DNA of 62,738 bases from Paraburkholderia sp. SG-MS1 (GCF_012275575.1 NZ_NPIH01000246.1:1-62738); one strand, 5' to 3'. Counted from the stretch's first letter, positions 7,796-18,843 are shown. The notes: generated by a model from the letters alone, not told the origin. Program-made: numbers and translations.

Positions 7796-8500
7796 ATGAA
7801 TCGCTCGACCGAACTTATCCTCGACAACCCCGTCTGGTCTGCCCTGACGACCAAACAGGCGCAGCTGCGCGAGGGCAACCGGCTTGCTTTCCGCTACCAC
7901 CCGGATATCGCGCCGTTTGCGGGCGTGGAAAGCGAAATCGAAGCGGCTTTTCGGGAACTCGGCGGACTGCTGCCGCCGCCGGAACAGGTGGCCCTGTTGA
8001 GCCTCGCCCCTTTGCCGCACCTGGAGGCCGTGCGATCCGAGCGTATCGGCGTCGTGCGTCAGATGGTGGCGACTGGCAATCCGGCCGGCGGCACGAACGA
8101 TCAGGTGATCCGCCTCACCGACCTCGACGCCGCGGACATGCTCGCACTGACTCAAAAAACCAAGCCCGGTCCATTCGGAAAACGAACCCATCAGATGGGC
8201 CATTACATCGGGATTCGCCACGACGGGCGTCTGATCGCGATGGCGGGCGAACGCATGCGGCTCGACGGCTATGTCGAAATAAGCGCGGTGTGCGTGGACG
8301 ACGAGTATCGCGGCAGGGGGCTCGCCGCTCGCCTCATGAACATCCTGCGCCGGGAAATCAGGCAACGCGGGGACATTCCGTTTCTGCATGTGTTCGATGA
8401 CAACCACTCGGCGATCGCCTTGTATGAGCGCCTTGGATTCGAGACGCGTCAGACGTTCCACCTCAACCGGATCAAAGGCAACGATCCGGCTGCGGCGTGA
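7796..8500 (+). CDS. GNAT-family N-acetyltransferase
   Basis: 234 residues from an ATG at 7796 with AAGGA about 5-9 bases upstream. The C-terminal half is an FR47-like acetyltransferase fold. It contains the beta4 strand EISAVCVDDEYRGRGLAARL with the R/Q-x-x-G-x-G/A acetyl-CoA loop (RGRGLA), and the later segment FDDNHSAIALYERLGFE. The N-terminal 100 residues are a predicted alpha/beta extension common in this subgroup. It would transfer acetyl from acetyl-CoA to a small-molecule or protein amine in the cytosol; the substrate is unknown. It is divergent from the LexA-box genes. Confidence 0.88.
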   Translation: MNRSTELILDNPVWSALTTKQAQLREGNRLAFRYHPDIAPFAGVESEIEAAFRELGGLLPPPEQVALLSLAPLPHLEAVRSERIGVVRQMVATGNPAGGTNDQVIRLTDLDAADMLALTQKTKPGPFGKRTHQMGHYIGIRHDGRLIAMAGERMRLDGYVEISAVCVDDEYRGRGLAARLMNILRREIRQRGDIPFLHVFDDNHSAIALYERLGFETRQTFHLNRIKGNDPAAA

Positions 8501-8590
8501 AGATAAGGCGGAACAGTGTTCGCTCACACCTGCCCTGCTCGTCGCATCGCAGGGCGGGTGTGGAATCAGCGTAAGACACCGCGCCGGACA

Positions 8591-9607
8591 TCAAGCGACC
8601 TTCAGCACCACCCTGAAGCGCGCCGCGCCGCTCATCATCCGGTCATACGCTTCGGCCGCACGTTCGAGCGGAAACTCCTCGATCATCGGCTTGACGCCGG
8701 AGAGCGCGCTGAAAGCGAGCGTATCCTGCGAGTCGGCGGACGTGCCCGAGGGCCACCCCTGAACCGAATTGCGGCCCATGATGAACTGGCCGACAGGAAC
8801 CTCGACGGGCTCCTCCGAAATGCCGACCATGATCATCTTGCCGTTCAGCCCGAGCCCGCCAATCGCCGCGCTCATTGCTTTTCCGCTCGTGACCGTCGCA
8901 AGAATGACCTTCGCGCCGCCGAGTTCGTTGAGCTTTTCCGAAATGCTCTGCGTCGTGCTGTCGATGTAGTGGTGCGCGCCGAGTTCTTTCGCCAACGCGG
9001 CCTTGTCCTTTCCGCGAGCGATGGCCACCGTGTTGAAGCCCATCTTCCGGGCGAACTGTACGCCGAGATGCCCCAGCCCGCCGATACCGAGAATGGCGAC
9101 GACATCGCCGGCGCGCGCGCCGCTATTGCGCAATGCATTGAAAGTGGTAATGCCCGCGCAGAGCAATGGCGCGGCATCCGCATCGGACAGGTCGTCCGGA
9201 ATGCTGGCGAGTGCTTCCACCGGCGCTACGACGAATTCGGCATAACCGCCGTCATAGCTGATGCCCGGCACCTGCGCTTTTTCGCACAGGACGAAGTCGC
9301 CCTGGCGGCAACGCGTGCATCGGCCGCAATGGCCGCCATGCCAACCCACGCCGACGCGCTGCCCGACGCGCCATCCGTCCACGCCGCTTCCGACGGCATC
9401 GATCACGCCGGCTATTTCATGGCCTGGCACCCGTGGAAATTGCAGACCCGGCCACTGCCCCTCCTTGGTCAACGAATCACTGTGGCAAATTCCGCAAGCC
9501 TGAACCTTGATGCGGACCTGGCCCTCGCCCGGTTCGCGAACCTCCAGCTCGACAAGCTTCAATGGGCCCCCTGCTGTTTCCACTTGTACAGCCTTCATTC
9601 TGGACAT
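8591..9607 (-). CDS. Zinc-dependent alcohol dehydrogenase (MDR superfamily)
   Basis: 338 residues. Catalytic zinc ligands appear in CGICHSDS and GHEIAGVI. The structural zinc lobe has four cysteines (CGRCTRCRQGDFVLC), and the Rossmann motif is GIGGLGHLGVQFA. It should oxidise an alcohol or reduce an aldehyde with NAD(P)H in the cytosol, as in the AdhP/class III-like groups. The frame opens at 9628, but GAGGTGAAGCTC directly before the ATG at 9607 makes that the better start. Physiological substrate unknown. It is convergent with the acetyltransferase gene and stands alone. Confidence 0.9.
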   Translation of the reverse strand: MSRMKAVQVETAGGPLKLVELEVREPGEGQVRIKVQACGICHSDSLTKEGQWPGLQFPRVPGHEIAGVIDAVGSGVDGWRVGQRVGVGWHGGHCGRCTRCRQGDFVLCEKAQVPGISYDGGYAEFVVAPVEALASIPDDLSDADAAPLLCAGITTFNALRNSGARAGDVVAILGIGGLGHLGVQFARKMGFNTVAIARGKDKAALAKELGAHHYIDSTTQSISEKLNELGGAKVILATVTSGKAMSAAIGGLGLNGKMIMVGISEEPVEVPVGQFIMGRNSVQGWPSGTSADSQDTLAFSALSGVKPMIEEFPLERAAEAYDRMMSGAARFRVVLKVA

Positions 9608-9895
9608 GAGCTTCACCTCGGTAGTCATCGATGTGTTGGCATGCCGAGGGGCAGTCTGCTTTAACAGCCCTCGGCGTCAAATGAACGCTCTGTGTTCTCT
9701 CGGCGTGAGGCGTGAGGCGCGGGATCACTGTCCGAGGCGCGAGAGCATGAGCTCATTGACCATAGTTGAAAATCCGGCGGAATCCAACTTGTCGGGCTAT
9801 GTGGCCGCCCGCGCGGCGTCGCTCCCGGACACTGACTCGACCGGGCCCAGTGAATCAGACGCTGAGTCATAACTCAGCACCCTATGCGGTCGCCG

Positions 9896-11197
9896 TCACA
9901 CCCGCCAGGCCGCTCCTGCAGGAAAATCATGCTGATCGAGCGACGCCGCATGCATCTCGATGCTGTAGCCGGGCCGTTCCGGCGGCATGTAACGGCCGTT
10001 GCGGATCACGACGGGATCGACGAAATGCTCGTGCAGGTGATCCACGTATTCGAGCACCCGGTTTTCCAGCGACGCCGATACGCAGATATAGTCGAACAGC
10101 GAAATATGCTGGACGTACTCGCACAAACCGACGCCGCCCGCGTGCGGACACACCGGCACCCCGAATTTCGCCGCCATCAGTAGCACGACGATCACTTCGT
10201 TCAGACCGCCAAGGCGGCAGCTGTCCACCTGACAGAAGTCGATGGCCTGCGCCTGCAGCAGTTGCTTGAACATCACGCGGTTGTGGCAGTGCTCGCCGGT
10301 CGCCACGCCGATCATCGGTTTTAAACGCTGGCGGATCGCCGCGTGCCCGAGAATGTCGTCGGGGCTCGTGGGCTCCTCGATCCACCACGGATCGAATTCC
10401 GCGAGCCGCCGCATGTTCGAGATCGCTTCATCGACGTCCCATACCTGGTTGGCGTCCATCATCAGCTTCAGGTTCTCGCCGATTTCTTCGCGCAGAATGC
10501 GGGCCCGGCGCATGTCTTCTTCGAGGTTGCCGCCCACCTTCTGCTTGAAATGCGTCCAGCCCTGCGCGACGCCTTCGCGCGCGAGCCGGCGAATCTTGTC
10601 GTCGTCGTAGCCGAGCCAGCCGGCCGACGTCGTGTAGGCGGGATAGCCGTGCGCGCGCATGTCCTTTTCACGTTCCCCGCGCGTTTTCGCATGACGATGC
10701 AACATCGCGATGGCTTCGTGCGGCGTGATCGCATCGGTCACATAGCGGAAATCGAGGCAGCGTACGAGATCTTCCGGACTCATGTCGACGAGCAGCTTCC
10801 ACACCGGCTTGCCTTCCGCTTTTGCCCAGAGGTCCCAGGTCGCGTTCACGACGGCTGCGGTCGCAAGGTGAATCGCGCCCTTGTCCGGGCCGATCCAGCG
10901 CAACTGGCTGTCGGAGGTCAGCTCACGCCAGAACGCGCCCATATTCGCGGCGATATCCTCCAGCGTTTTGCCGACGATCAGCGGCGCCAGCGCCTGTACC
11001 GCACTCACGCAGATTTCGTTGCCGCGTCCGATCGTAAACGTGAGGCCATGGCCGGTGAGCGAGGCCGGCGAATCCGTTTCGAGCGTCACGTAGGTCGCGG
11101 AGTAGTCCGGCGCGGCGTTCATCGCATCGGAGCCGTCGAGTGAACGCGAGGTCGGGAAGCGGATGTCCCGCACGGACAGCCTGGTGATCGTCGTCAT
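9896..11197 (-). CDS. L-fuconate dehydratase (enolase superfamily)
   Basis: 433 residues. Expected reaction: dehydration of L-fuconate to 2-keto-3-deoxy-L-fuconate in non-phosphorylating L-fucose degradation. The mandelate-racemase-type catalytic set is visible: FKQKVGG (K-x-K), MMDANQVWD (Asp ligand), WIEEPTSPDD (Glu ligand), ATGEHCHNR (Glu ligand) and PHAGGVGLCEY (catalytic His). The N-terminal capping domain starts TRLSVRDIRFPTSRSLDGSD, as in this family. The frame is open to 11242, but an AGGAG site upstream of the ATG at 11197 supports that start. It is downstream of, and co-oriented with, a sugar ABC importer (195-bp gap). Related acid-sugar dehydratases are a less likely alternative. 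Confidence 0.87.
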   Translation of the reverse strand: MTTITRLSVRDIRFPTSRSLDGSDAMNAAPDYSATYVTLETDSPASLTGHGLTFTIGRGNEICVSAVQALAPLIVGKTLEDIAANMGAFWRELTSDSQLRWIGPDKGAIHLATAAVVNATWDLWAKAEGKPVWKLLVDMSPEDLVRCLDFRYVTDAITPHEAIAMLHRHAKTRGEREKDMRAHGYPAYTTSAGWLGYDDDKIRRLAREGVAQGWTHFKQKVGGNLEEDMRRARILREEIGENLKLMMDANQVWDVDEAISNMRRLAEFDPWWIEEPTSPDDILGHAAIRQRLKPMIGVATGEHCHNRVMFKQLLQAQAIDFCQVDSCRLGGLNEVIVVLLMAAKFGVPVCPHAGGVGLCEYVQHISLFDYICVSASLENRVLEYVDHLHEHFVDPVVIRNGRYMPPERPGYSIEMHAASLDQHDFPAGAAWRV

Positions 11198-11392
11198 CTG
11201 AACACGCTCCTGGGTCACTGCGGTCCGCTTGCGCCCGTACACCTTCTATGAGCACAAGCGGCACGGATGGGTGCGCTGCAAGTTCAACGTACGGTCTGTC
11301 GCGCGCGATGCGCGGGCCACGAAGGCCATCAGGGAGGAAGGGCGGCACGCCCTCCCGCTCGTCGCGCATCGGCGTGAAGCAACGGACCTCGG

Positions 11393-12331
11393 TCAATCGT
11401 AGAGCACGGCGGCGATCTTCGGATCGCTCATATTGGTCTTGTCGTACCAGAAGAAGCCCGTATCGATCTTCGGCGGCAGCTTCTCGCCCTTGAGCGCCTT
11501 CACCGCGGAGTCGACCGTGCACTTGCCGATGCCGACCGGATTCTGTGTAATCGCGCCGAGCATCAGGCCCGAGGTGATGTTCGCTTTCTGCTCCTTGCCG
11601 GAGTCGAAGCCGATCAGCACGAGCTTCTTGCCCGCTTCCTTGACGCCAATCGCCGCGCCTTCCGCCGAGCCTTCATTCGCGCCGAAAATGCCCTTCAGAT
11701 TCGGGTTGGCCTGGATCATCGCCTTGGCGATTTCCGCCGACTTCAAATGGTCGCCGCCGCCATACTGCACGGACACGATCTTGACGTTCGAATGCTTTTT
11801 CATCTGATTCAGGAAACCGTCGCGCCGATCGACGCCCGTGCGGCTGGTCTGGTCGTGCACGATCACGCCGACTTCACCGGCATTGCCGATCGCCTCGGCC
11901 ATCTTGTCGGCGGCGAGCGCGGCGGCGGCCACGTTGTCCGTCGCACAGGTGGTCAGCGGAATGTCGCTGTCTACGCCGGAGTCGAACGCGATCACGGGTA
12001 TTTTCGCGGACTGCGCGCGCTTGAGCAGCGGAATGGCCGCCTTGCTGTCGAGCGCGGCGATGCCCAGCGCCTGCGGCTTCTTCGCGAGCGCCGCCGAGAG
12101 CATGTCGATCTGCTTGTCCACCATCGCTTCGGTTTCCGGGCCCTCGAACGTGATCCTGACTTTGTGCTCCTTCGCCGATTGCTCGGCGCCGGATTTGACG
12201 GCCTGCCAGAACTGATGCTGGAAGCCCTTCGAAATAAGCGGGATATAGACGTCATCTGCATACGCGAGGTTCGCCCCGCCCAGCAAAGTACCCAAGCCGA
12301 CCACGACACCGAATATTGTTCGATTCAACAT
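11393..12331 (-). CDS. Sugar ABC transporter periplasmic binding protein (RbsB-like)
   Basis: 312 residues from an ATG at 12331 behind a strong AGGAGG. A signal peptide (MLNRTIFGVVVGLGTLLGGA, cut near AYA-DD) is followed by DVYIPLISKGFQHQFW, the start of a type I periplasmic binding fold. Two domains with the usual ligand-pocket stretches follow (IPVIAFDSGVD, IFGANEGSAEGAAIG, LVLIGFDSGKEQ). It captures a sugar in the periplasm and hands it to the permease encoded by the next gene upstream. The neighbouring L-fuconate dehydratase suggests L-fucose or a related deoxy-hexose. Confidence 0.92.
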   Translation of the reverse strand: MLNRTIFGVVVGLGTLLGGANLAYADDVYIPLISKGFQHQFWQAVKSGAEQSAKEHKVRITFEGPETEAMVDKQIDMLSAALAKKPQALGIAALDSKAAIPLLKRAQSAKIPVIAFDSGVDSDIPLTTCATDNVAAAALAADKMAEAIGNAGEVGVIVHDQTSRTGVDRRDGFLNQMKKHSNVKIVSVQYGGGDHLKSAEIAKAMIQANPNLKGIFGANEGSAEGAAIGVKEAGKKLVLIGFDSGKEQKANITSGLMLGAITQNPVGIGKCTVDSAVKALKGEKLPPKIDTGFFWYDKTNMSDPKIAAVLYD

Positions 12332-12421
12332 GGAATATCTCCTCCTAAGGTGGACCATCAACCTTCAGCCGCTGAGGAAGCCTTTTTGCGCTTCCCTTCT
12401 TTGAAATCGTCCGGCTCAGCG

Positions 12422-13447
12422 TCAGCTCCTCCGGCGACGCAGGATGTCGGCATAAACCGCGAGAATGATGATGAGGCCTGTCACGACGATCTGCCATTCC
12501 TGAGCGACCGACATGATGCGCAGGCCGTTGGTTAGCACACTCATGATGAACGCCCCGATAATCGTGCCGAGAATCGTGCCCGAGCCGCCGCTCAGCGACG
12601 TGCCGCCAATCACCACCGCGGCGATCGCTTCGAGTTCATAGCCCTGGCCGAGCGCCGGCTGCGCCGAATTCAGGCGCGACGCGATGAGCAGCCCCGCGAT
12701 GCCGCAGATCGCTCCGCTCAGCCCGTAAATGGCGATCTTCCAGCGATCGACGTTCACGCCTGAAAGACGCACCGCTTCTTCATTGCTGCCGAGCGCAAAG
12801 GTGTAGCGGCCAAGCGCCGTGCGATTGAGCGTGACCGAACTGGCAATCGCAAGAAAGAACAGGATCAGCACCGCGTTCGGAATGGGCAGGCTCGGCAGCA
12901 GATAGCCGATGAACGAATCCTGCGAGATGCGGTAGAAGTTTTCGGTGTCGGTGAAATAGATCGGCTTGTCGGCCGAGACGACGAGCGAGAGGCCCTTTAG
13001 CAGCATCATCATGCCCAACGTCGCGATGAACGGCGGGATTTTCATTTTCGCCGTGAGGGTCCCCGAAATGGTCCCGCAGATCGCGCCGGTGAAAATCGCG
13101 GCGAGGACGCCGACCCACATCGGCAGATGCCAGTAAGTGAGAAATACGCCGCAGATGACCGCCGTGAACGTCATCAACGTGCCGACGGACAAATCGATGC
13201 CGCCCGTAATGATCACGAAAGTGCAGGCAATCGCCAGCACGCCGTTGACTGCCGTCGCCTGCAGAATGCCGAGCATGTTGTCCATCTGCATGAACGCCGG
13301 CGAAGCGAAGCTGAAGAAAACCAGCATCAGGATCAGACTCGCGAACGCGAGCAGCTTCTGCAGCGCGGTCGGCGAAAAGACGCGGGCGCGCAGGCCGGAA
13401 TAACGTCCTTCTCTCGCGAGCGCCGATGTGTCCGATGGCAATGTCAT
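12422..13447 (-). CDS. Sugar ABC transporter permease (RbsC-like)
   Basis: 341 residues, strongly hydrophobic, with eight to ten predicted membrane segments. It carries hallmark stretches of the ribose/xylose/galactose permease family: VLAIACTFVIITGGIDLSVG, RTALGRYTFALGSNEEAVRL (the EAA-like coupling loop) and EAIAAVVIGGTSLSGGSGT. It forms the inner-membrane channel. It starts 16 bases after the ATPase stop, so it is translated from the same message. Likely works as a dimer. Confidence 0.93.
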   Translation of the reverse strand: MTLPSDTSALAREGRYSGLRARVFSPTALQKLLAFASLILMLVFFSFASPAFMQMDNMLGILQATAVNGVLAIACTFVIITGGIDLSVGTLMTFTAVICGVFLTYWHLPMWVGVLAAIFTGAICGTISGTLTAKMKIPPFIATLGMMMLLKGLSLVVSADKPIYFTDTENFYRISQDSFIGYLLPSLPIPNAVLILFFLAIASSVTLNRTALGRYTFALGSNEEAVRLSGVNVDRWKIAIYGLSGAICGIAGLLIASRLNSAQPALGQGYELEAIAAVVIGGTSLSGGSGTILGTIIGAFIMSVLTNGLRIMSVAQEWQIVVTGLIIILAVYADILRRRRS

Positions 13448-13463
13448 AGGGGCCTCTGGCGGT

Positions 13464-14978
<1,515 letters not shown>

Positions 14979-15380
14979 GGCGCGGATCGGACGACAATTC
15001 CACTACGGCCGCGTGCCTCAATGCGACGGGCTGACGGCCGGAGCGCCGGACGCCCCCCGCTTACATGAACGAAATCGCAAAGAGAAACCAGACACATTGC
15101 CGGGCCCCCGGAACCGATGTGCCACGATTTTACGACGCTGCCGATCGGCGGCTCAAGCCCAGGCATTCCCCAGTGTCGGGGCTTTGTCCCTGCCCGACGG
15201 TCTTGAAGAAGTCGGCAATAGACTCGGCAAATAGCGCGACGTGGCTGTCCAATGAGACTCAGAAAAATGAAAGTGTCCCGTCAGGTATCCCGCCTATTCG
15301 CCCACCGGTTTCTCCCTTTGCCTGTTCTATTGCCCTCGGCCAACCTCGCATTACCGTGCGGAAATTCCTTAAACATTCGA
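14979..15380. other. Intergenic region upstream of the sugar importer operon
   Basis: About 400 bases with no supported gene. It should contain the promoter of the importer operon on the minus strand. Between about 15140 and 15265 the minus strand has a short coding-like stretch (SLDSHVALFAESIADFF, then KTVGQGQSPD) without a start or family match. It could be a gene relic. No sugar-responsive regulator is encoded next to the operon. Confidence 0.4.
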
Positions 15381-15902
15381 TCATTTATCACAGCTATGGC
15401 GCAATTTCGTGCGGCCATCATTCGATGAAGTAACCACTCCTCCGGTCACATCGCTCAGGCTGCGCGCCGCGAACACGCCTGCCCGTATCGGCAAGGCTTG
15501 CGCCTCAGTGGTGAACGGCCGTGCCGGCGACCCCATTGGCCGAATCACCGCGGCCTCGCGCGCCTGGATCCTTGCCGCAGACGAAGTCGTTTTATGCGGA
15601 CTGGTTGCGCGGTCGTACCCGTTCATTTGTTCATCGATGACAAAGTCCGCGACTCGCATCGCGTCCATCGGGTTGCCGTCCACGTCGGACCACTCACGAG
15701 TCGCGCGATTGACTTTGGTGAGCGCCGCGACCGCAAGTAGTACGGCATCCGTCTCGGTGATCTTGCCTTCGAGATCGTCTGCGTCGTAGTCCGCAACCCG
15801 TAGCGCCGCGTCGATCAGATTGCTGTCGTCAATCAGGTCCGTCAAGACCGCATGAACCACTGCGAGGCAGGCATCTTTGCGTGCAAGTGCAATATCTGTC
15901 AT
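15381..15902 (-). CDS. Hypothetical protein
   Basis: 173 residues from an ATG at 15902 with GGAG about 8 bases upstream. The first 95 residues are acidic and helical-looking (LTDLIDDSNLIDAALRVADY, ITETDAVLLAVAALTKVNRA) and look like real protein. The C-terminal third is Ser/Thr/Arg-rich and less convincing. No membrane segment or known motif is seen. It lies 26 bases after a possible 31-codon membrane peptide on the same strand. Confidence 0.55.
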   Translation of the reverse strand: MTDIALARKDACLAVVHAVLTDLIDDSNLIDAALRVADYDADDLEGKITETDAVLLAVAALTKVNRATREWSDVDGNPMDAMRVADFVIDEQMNGYDRATSPHKTTSSAARIQAREAAVIRPMGSPARPFTTEAQALPIRAGVFAARSLSDVTGGVVTSSNDGRTKLRHSCDK

Positions 15903-15928
15903 GGGTTCTCCAGAGTCGAGGTGACTGG

Positions 15929-16024
15929 TTAGCGAACTGTGACGGCCGCGTCGTCGAACAAACCGAACGCAACGCCGGCCATCACTGCGACGACCACCGC
16001 AACGGCGATACCTGATGCAAACAC
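15929..16024 (-). CDS. Possible 31-residue membrane miniprotein
   Basis: A 31-codon frame starts with GTG at 16024 behind GGAG (7 bases away) and ends in TAA. The product reads FASGIAVAVVVAVMAGVAFG, one clear hydrophobic span, followed by LFDDAAVTVR. It could be a single-span inner-membrane peptide. It stands between the long hairpin at 16049-16081 and the hypothetical gene at 15381-15902. The evidence is the start site and composition only. Confidence 0.45.
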   Translation of the reverse strand: MFASGIAVAVVVAVMAGVAFGLFDDAAVTVR

Positions 16025-16048
16025 AATTTACTCCGAGTTCTCTCCACT

Positions 16049-16081
16049 GCATATCGAACGCGCCACGCGCGTTCGATATGC
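16049..16081. repeat. Perfect 15-bp inverted repeat with 3-base loop
   Basis: Two perfect 15-base arms (gcatatcgaacgcgc and its exact complement) flank the loop CAC. The hairpin lies 30 bases past the stop of the D-lactate dehydrogenase gene and 25 bases before the possible miniprotein start. Neither strand has a following U-run, so it is not a classical intrinsic terminator. It may stabilise the 3' end of the mRNA, act as an attenuator-like stem, or be an operator. Confidence 0.7.
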
Positions 16082-16110
16082 CAGGCTTCAGCGTGCGTCG
16101 GCACCCGTCT

Positions 16111-17106
16111 CTATTTGACCTTCACCTCGTTCTGCAATGGCTGGTTCTTTTCGAACGCCGAGACGCTTTCCAGTGTGGTCTCGCAGATGGTTGTCAATGC
16201 CTCATGGGTCAAATAGGCCTGATGTCCGGTCACGATGACGTTTGGAAACGACACGAGGCGTTGAAAGACGTCATCGGTAATGATCTCGCTGGAGAGATCG
16301 CGAAAAAAGAGATCGCCCTCCTGTTCGTACACATCGATTCCAAGCCCGCCGAGCTGCCCGGTCTTCAACGCGTCGATGGCGGCCTCCGTGTGAAGGAGCC
16401 CGCCTCGGCTCGTGTTGATCAGTATCGCGCCCGGCTTTGCGCGTTTAAGCGTTTCCGAATTGATGATGTGGTGAGTAGTCGGCGTGAGCGGGCAATGCAG
16501 TGAAATGATGTCGGCGTTCTCCCCAATCTCGCCCAACTTGGCATAGCTCAGACCGAGCGCCTCGAATTCCGCCGAGGGATACGGATCGAAACCAATCACC
16601 CTGCAGCCGAAGCCGAGCATGATCTTCGCGAACACGCAACCAATCTTGCCCGTTCCGACCACCGCAACCGTCTTGCCGCACAGGTCGAAGCCGGTCAGAC
16701 CGTCGAGCGAGAAGTTCGAATCCCGGGTGCGATTGTAGGCGCGGTGCACCTTGCGGTTGATCGCGAGCAGAAGTGCTACCGCGTGCTCCGCCACGGAGTT
16801 CGGCGAATACGTCACGACACGCACCACCTTGATGCCGGCCTTCGCGGCAGCGTCCAGATCGACGTTGTTGAAGCCCGTGCAACGCAATGCGAGCAGACGC
16901 GTGCCGCCCTTGTGCAACGCGCCCAGTACTTGCGCGTCCGCCTTGTCGTTGACGAAGATGCAGACGGCGTCGTAGCCAGCGGCGAGACCGACCGTGTCCA
17001 GCTCCAGCGACACGTCGAAGTAATGCAACTTATGCTCGCCGCGCTTGTTGGCCTCGTCGAGATACCGGCGTTCGTAGCGCGTCGAGCTGAATATCGCCAC
17101 TTCCAT
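16111..17106 (-). CDS. ldhA: D-lactate dehydrogenase (2-hydroxyacid dehydrogenase)
   Basis: 331 residues, the length of fermentative LdhA. The enzyme reduces pyruvate to D-lactate with NADH in the cytosol. It shows the NAD-binding GTGKIGCVFAKIMLGFGC motif, the substrate-binding Arg region (LINTSRGGLLHTEA), the Glu-bearing segment (GIDVYEQEGDLFF) and the catalytic His in VTGHQAYLTHEAL. The N-terminus MEVAIFSSTRYERRYLDEAN is characteristic of the LdhA branch. It follows the exporter-like gene by 57 bases on the same strand, so the two are likely co-expressed. Confidence 0.9.
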   Translation of the reverse strand: MEVAIFSSTRYERRYLDEANKRGEHKLHYFDVSLELDTVGLAAGYDAVCIFVNDKADAQVLGALHKGGTRLLALRCTGFNNVDLDAAAKAGIKVVRVVTYSPNSVAEHAVALLLAINRKVHRAYNRTRDSNFSLDGLTGFDLCGKTVAVVGTGKIGCVFAKIMLGFGCRVIGFDPYPSAEFEALGLSYAKLGEIGENADIISLHCPLTPTTHHIINSETLKRAKPGAILINTSRGGLLHTEAAIDALKTGQLGGLGIDVYEQEGDLFFRDLSSEIITDDVFQRLVSFPNVIVTGHQAYLTHEALTTICETTLESVSAFEKNQPLQNEVKVK

Positions 17107-17163
17107 GATGGACTCCTTTGGTATCCGTCATTCCCATTTCATTCGCCTGCTGCGCGGACGCGT

Positions 17164-18753
17164 CTAGCCTGCTGCAATCGCGATGGCGATCTGCACGAAA
17201 AGCACCTTGACGATCGTCATCGACGGAAAAATCATCGCGTACATGATGTCGGGCTGATCCGTCGGCGCGACCCGGTTGGCAAAGGCGAGAATCGCCGGGT
17301 TGCCGGTAGCGCCGCAAATCACGCCGACCGCTGTGTCGAACGACAGCTTGAAGATCCACAGGCAGCAGATCGCGGTCACCCCGACCAGCACCAGCAGCGT
17401 GATCGCGCCATAAAGCAGGAGCAGCGGCCCGGCGGTGCCCACGGTCGCGACGAACTTGGGTCCGCAGGCAATGCCCACCTGCGCGAGGAAAATCGTCAGT
17501 CCGAGATTTCGCAGGACGAGATTTGCCGAAAGCGGCATCACCCAGACGAACGGTCCGCTGCGACGCACCTTGCCGAGACACAGCGCGACCAGCAGCAACG
17601 CCGCGAGACCCAGGCTGAACACGCCGAGACCAGGAAAGCGCAACGGGATCGCACCGACCAGCAGGCCTGCGGCCGCGCCTATGCCGAGGCAGATGAAACT
17701 GAGGTCGGCCGTGCCCCGGATCGAATCGCCGAAAAACGCGCGCACGCTCGCCTGATGTGCGCGACCGACGAGCAGGCCGACCCGGTCGCCCGCTTCGAGA
17801 ATGAGGTCTGGACTGGACAGCAGATCGGTATCGCCGCGCCGCACATGTACGACCGCACAGCTCAGCCCTTCCGGGTAGCGCAGACTGCCAAGCGTCATTC
17901 CGACGACCGCTGGATTCGATGCGAACACGCGCATATAGTCCAGATCTTCCCGATGACTCGTCATGCGCCCAGGCTGCAACTCGCCGCACAGCGCCGTTGC
18001 TTCGCCGAGCAGGCGGGGGTCGGTGGCGGTGACAAGGAGAACGTCGTCGGCGCGCAGAAGAAAGTCGTCGGTGATCAACTGGTTGTGATGCGCGCGCCGC
18101 ACGGCCGCAATAGCCACACCGGCAGGTAGCCGTGTCAAAAGCTCTGACACGCTGAGACCGAAGAGACTGGCATTGCGCAGCGCGATTTCGGCACTCTCGA
18201 GCAACTTTGCAGGCGGCTTACTTATCTCGACTTTCAGGGCCAGCGTCAGCGCATAGATGAATAGAATCGGGCCGGCCACACCGAACGGATAGGCGACACT
18301 ATAGGCCACGGCGGCATCGCTGCTCTTCATCGATGCGATGGCAACCTGCAGGCTCGCCGTGCTGGTGCCGCTGCCCGCGAACATGCCGAGGGCATCGGCG
18401 AGCGTAGCGCCGAAATGAATGAAGGCGCACGCGACGAGACCCGACGCGATCACGCCGAGACCCGCGGCGGCATTGGCCTTCATGCCCTCGCGGCTCGTGA
18501 GCCCGCGAAAGAACTGCGCGCCATACTGAATTCCGATGCCATAAAGAAACATCAACAAACCGAGCGTGCCCAGCAACGCGGGCGGCGTAGACTTCGGCGC
18601 GAACGCGCCAACCGCCAGCCCAACGAAAAGCACGGCCCCGGAGCCCAGCGCCACGCCCTTCACATTGATTTCGCCGATCAGGTAGCCAATCGCAATGGTC
18701 AAAAAAAGCGCGAACAGCGGCTGACTTTCGACGAAGGTTCTGACTGCATCCAT
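17164..18753 (-). CDS. AspT/YidE/YbjL-type membrane transporter
   Basis: 529 residues of the aspartate:alanine exchanger family. Hydrophobic halves of about five membrane segments flank a cytosolic middle with two TrkA-C-like (RCK_C) domains (about residues 200-370). The duplicated family motif is visible in both halves: GSGTSTASLQVAIA and GATGNPAILAFANR. Known members exchange aspartate and alanine or export succinate. Placement directly upstream of ldhA suggests export or exchange of an organic or amino acid linked to fermentative metabolism. Substrate not determinable from sequence. Confidence 0.85.
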   Translation of the reverse strand: MDAVRTFVESQPLFALFLTIAIGYLIGEINVKGVALGSGAVLFVGLAVGAFAPKSTPPALLGTLGLLMFLYGIGIQYGAQFFRGLTSREGMKANAAAGLGVIASGLVACAFIHFGATLADALGMFAGSGTSTASLQVAIASMKSSDAAVAYSVAYPFGVAGPILFIYALTLALKVEISKPPAKLLESAEIALRNASLFGLSVSELLTRLPAGVAIAAVRRAHHNQLITDDFLLRADDVLLVTATDPRLLGEATALCGELQPGRMTSHREDLDYMRVFASNPAVVGMTLGSLRYPEGLSCAVVHVRRGDTDLLSSPDLILEAGDRVGLLVGRAHQASVRAFFGDSIRGTADLSFICLGIGAAAGLLVGAIPLRFPGLGVFSLGLAALLLVALCLGKVRRSGPFVWVMPLSANLVLRNLGLTIFLAQVGIACGPKFVATVGTAGPLLLLYGAITLLVLVGVTAICCLWIFKLSFDTAVGVICGATGNPAILAFANRVAPTDQPDIMYAMIFPSMTIVKVLFVQIAIAIAAG

Positions 18754-18843
18754 GCCGCCCCCCTGATGATCGACAACGCGACCCGGCAGTACCTCAGCAT
18801 TAAAGTCGCTTTACCGCGCACCGTCCAGCCCGATTGTTGAACT

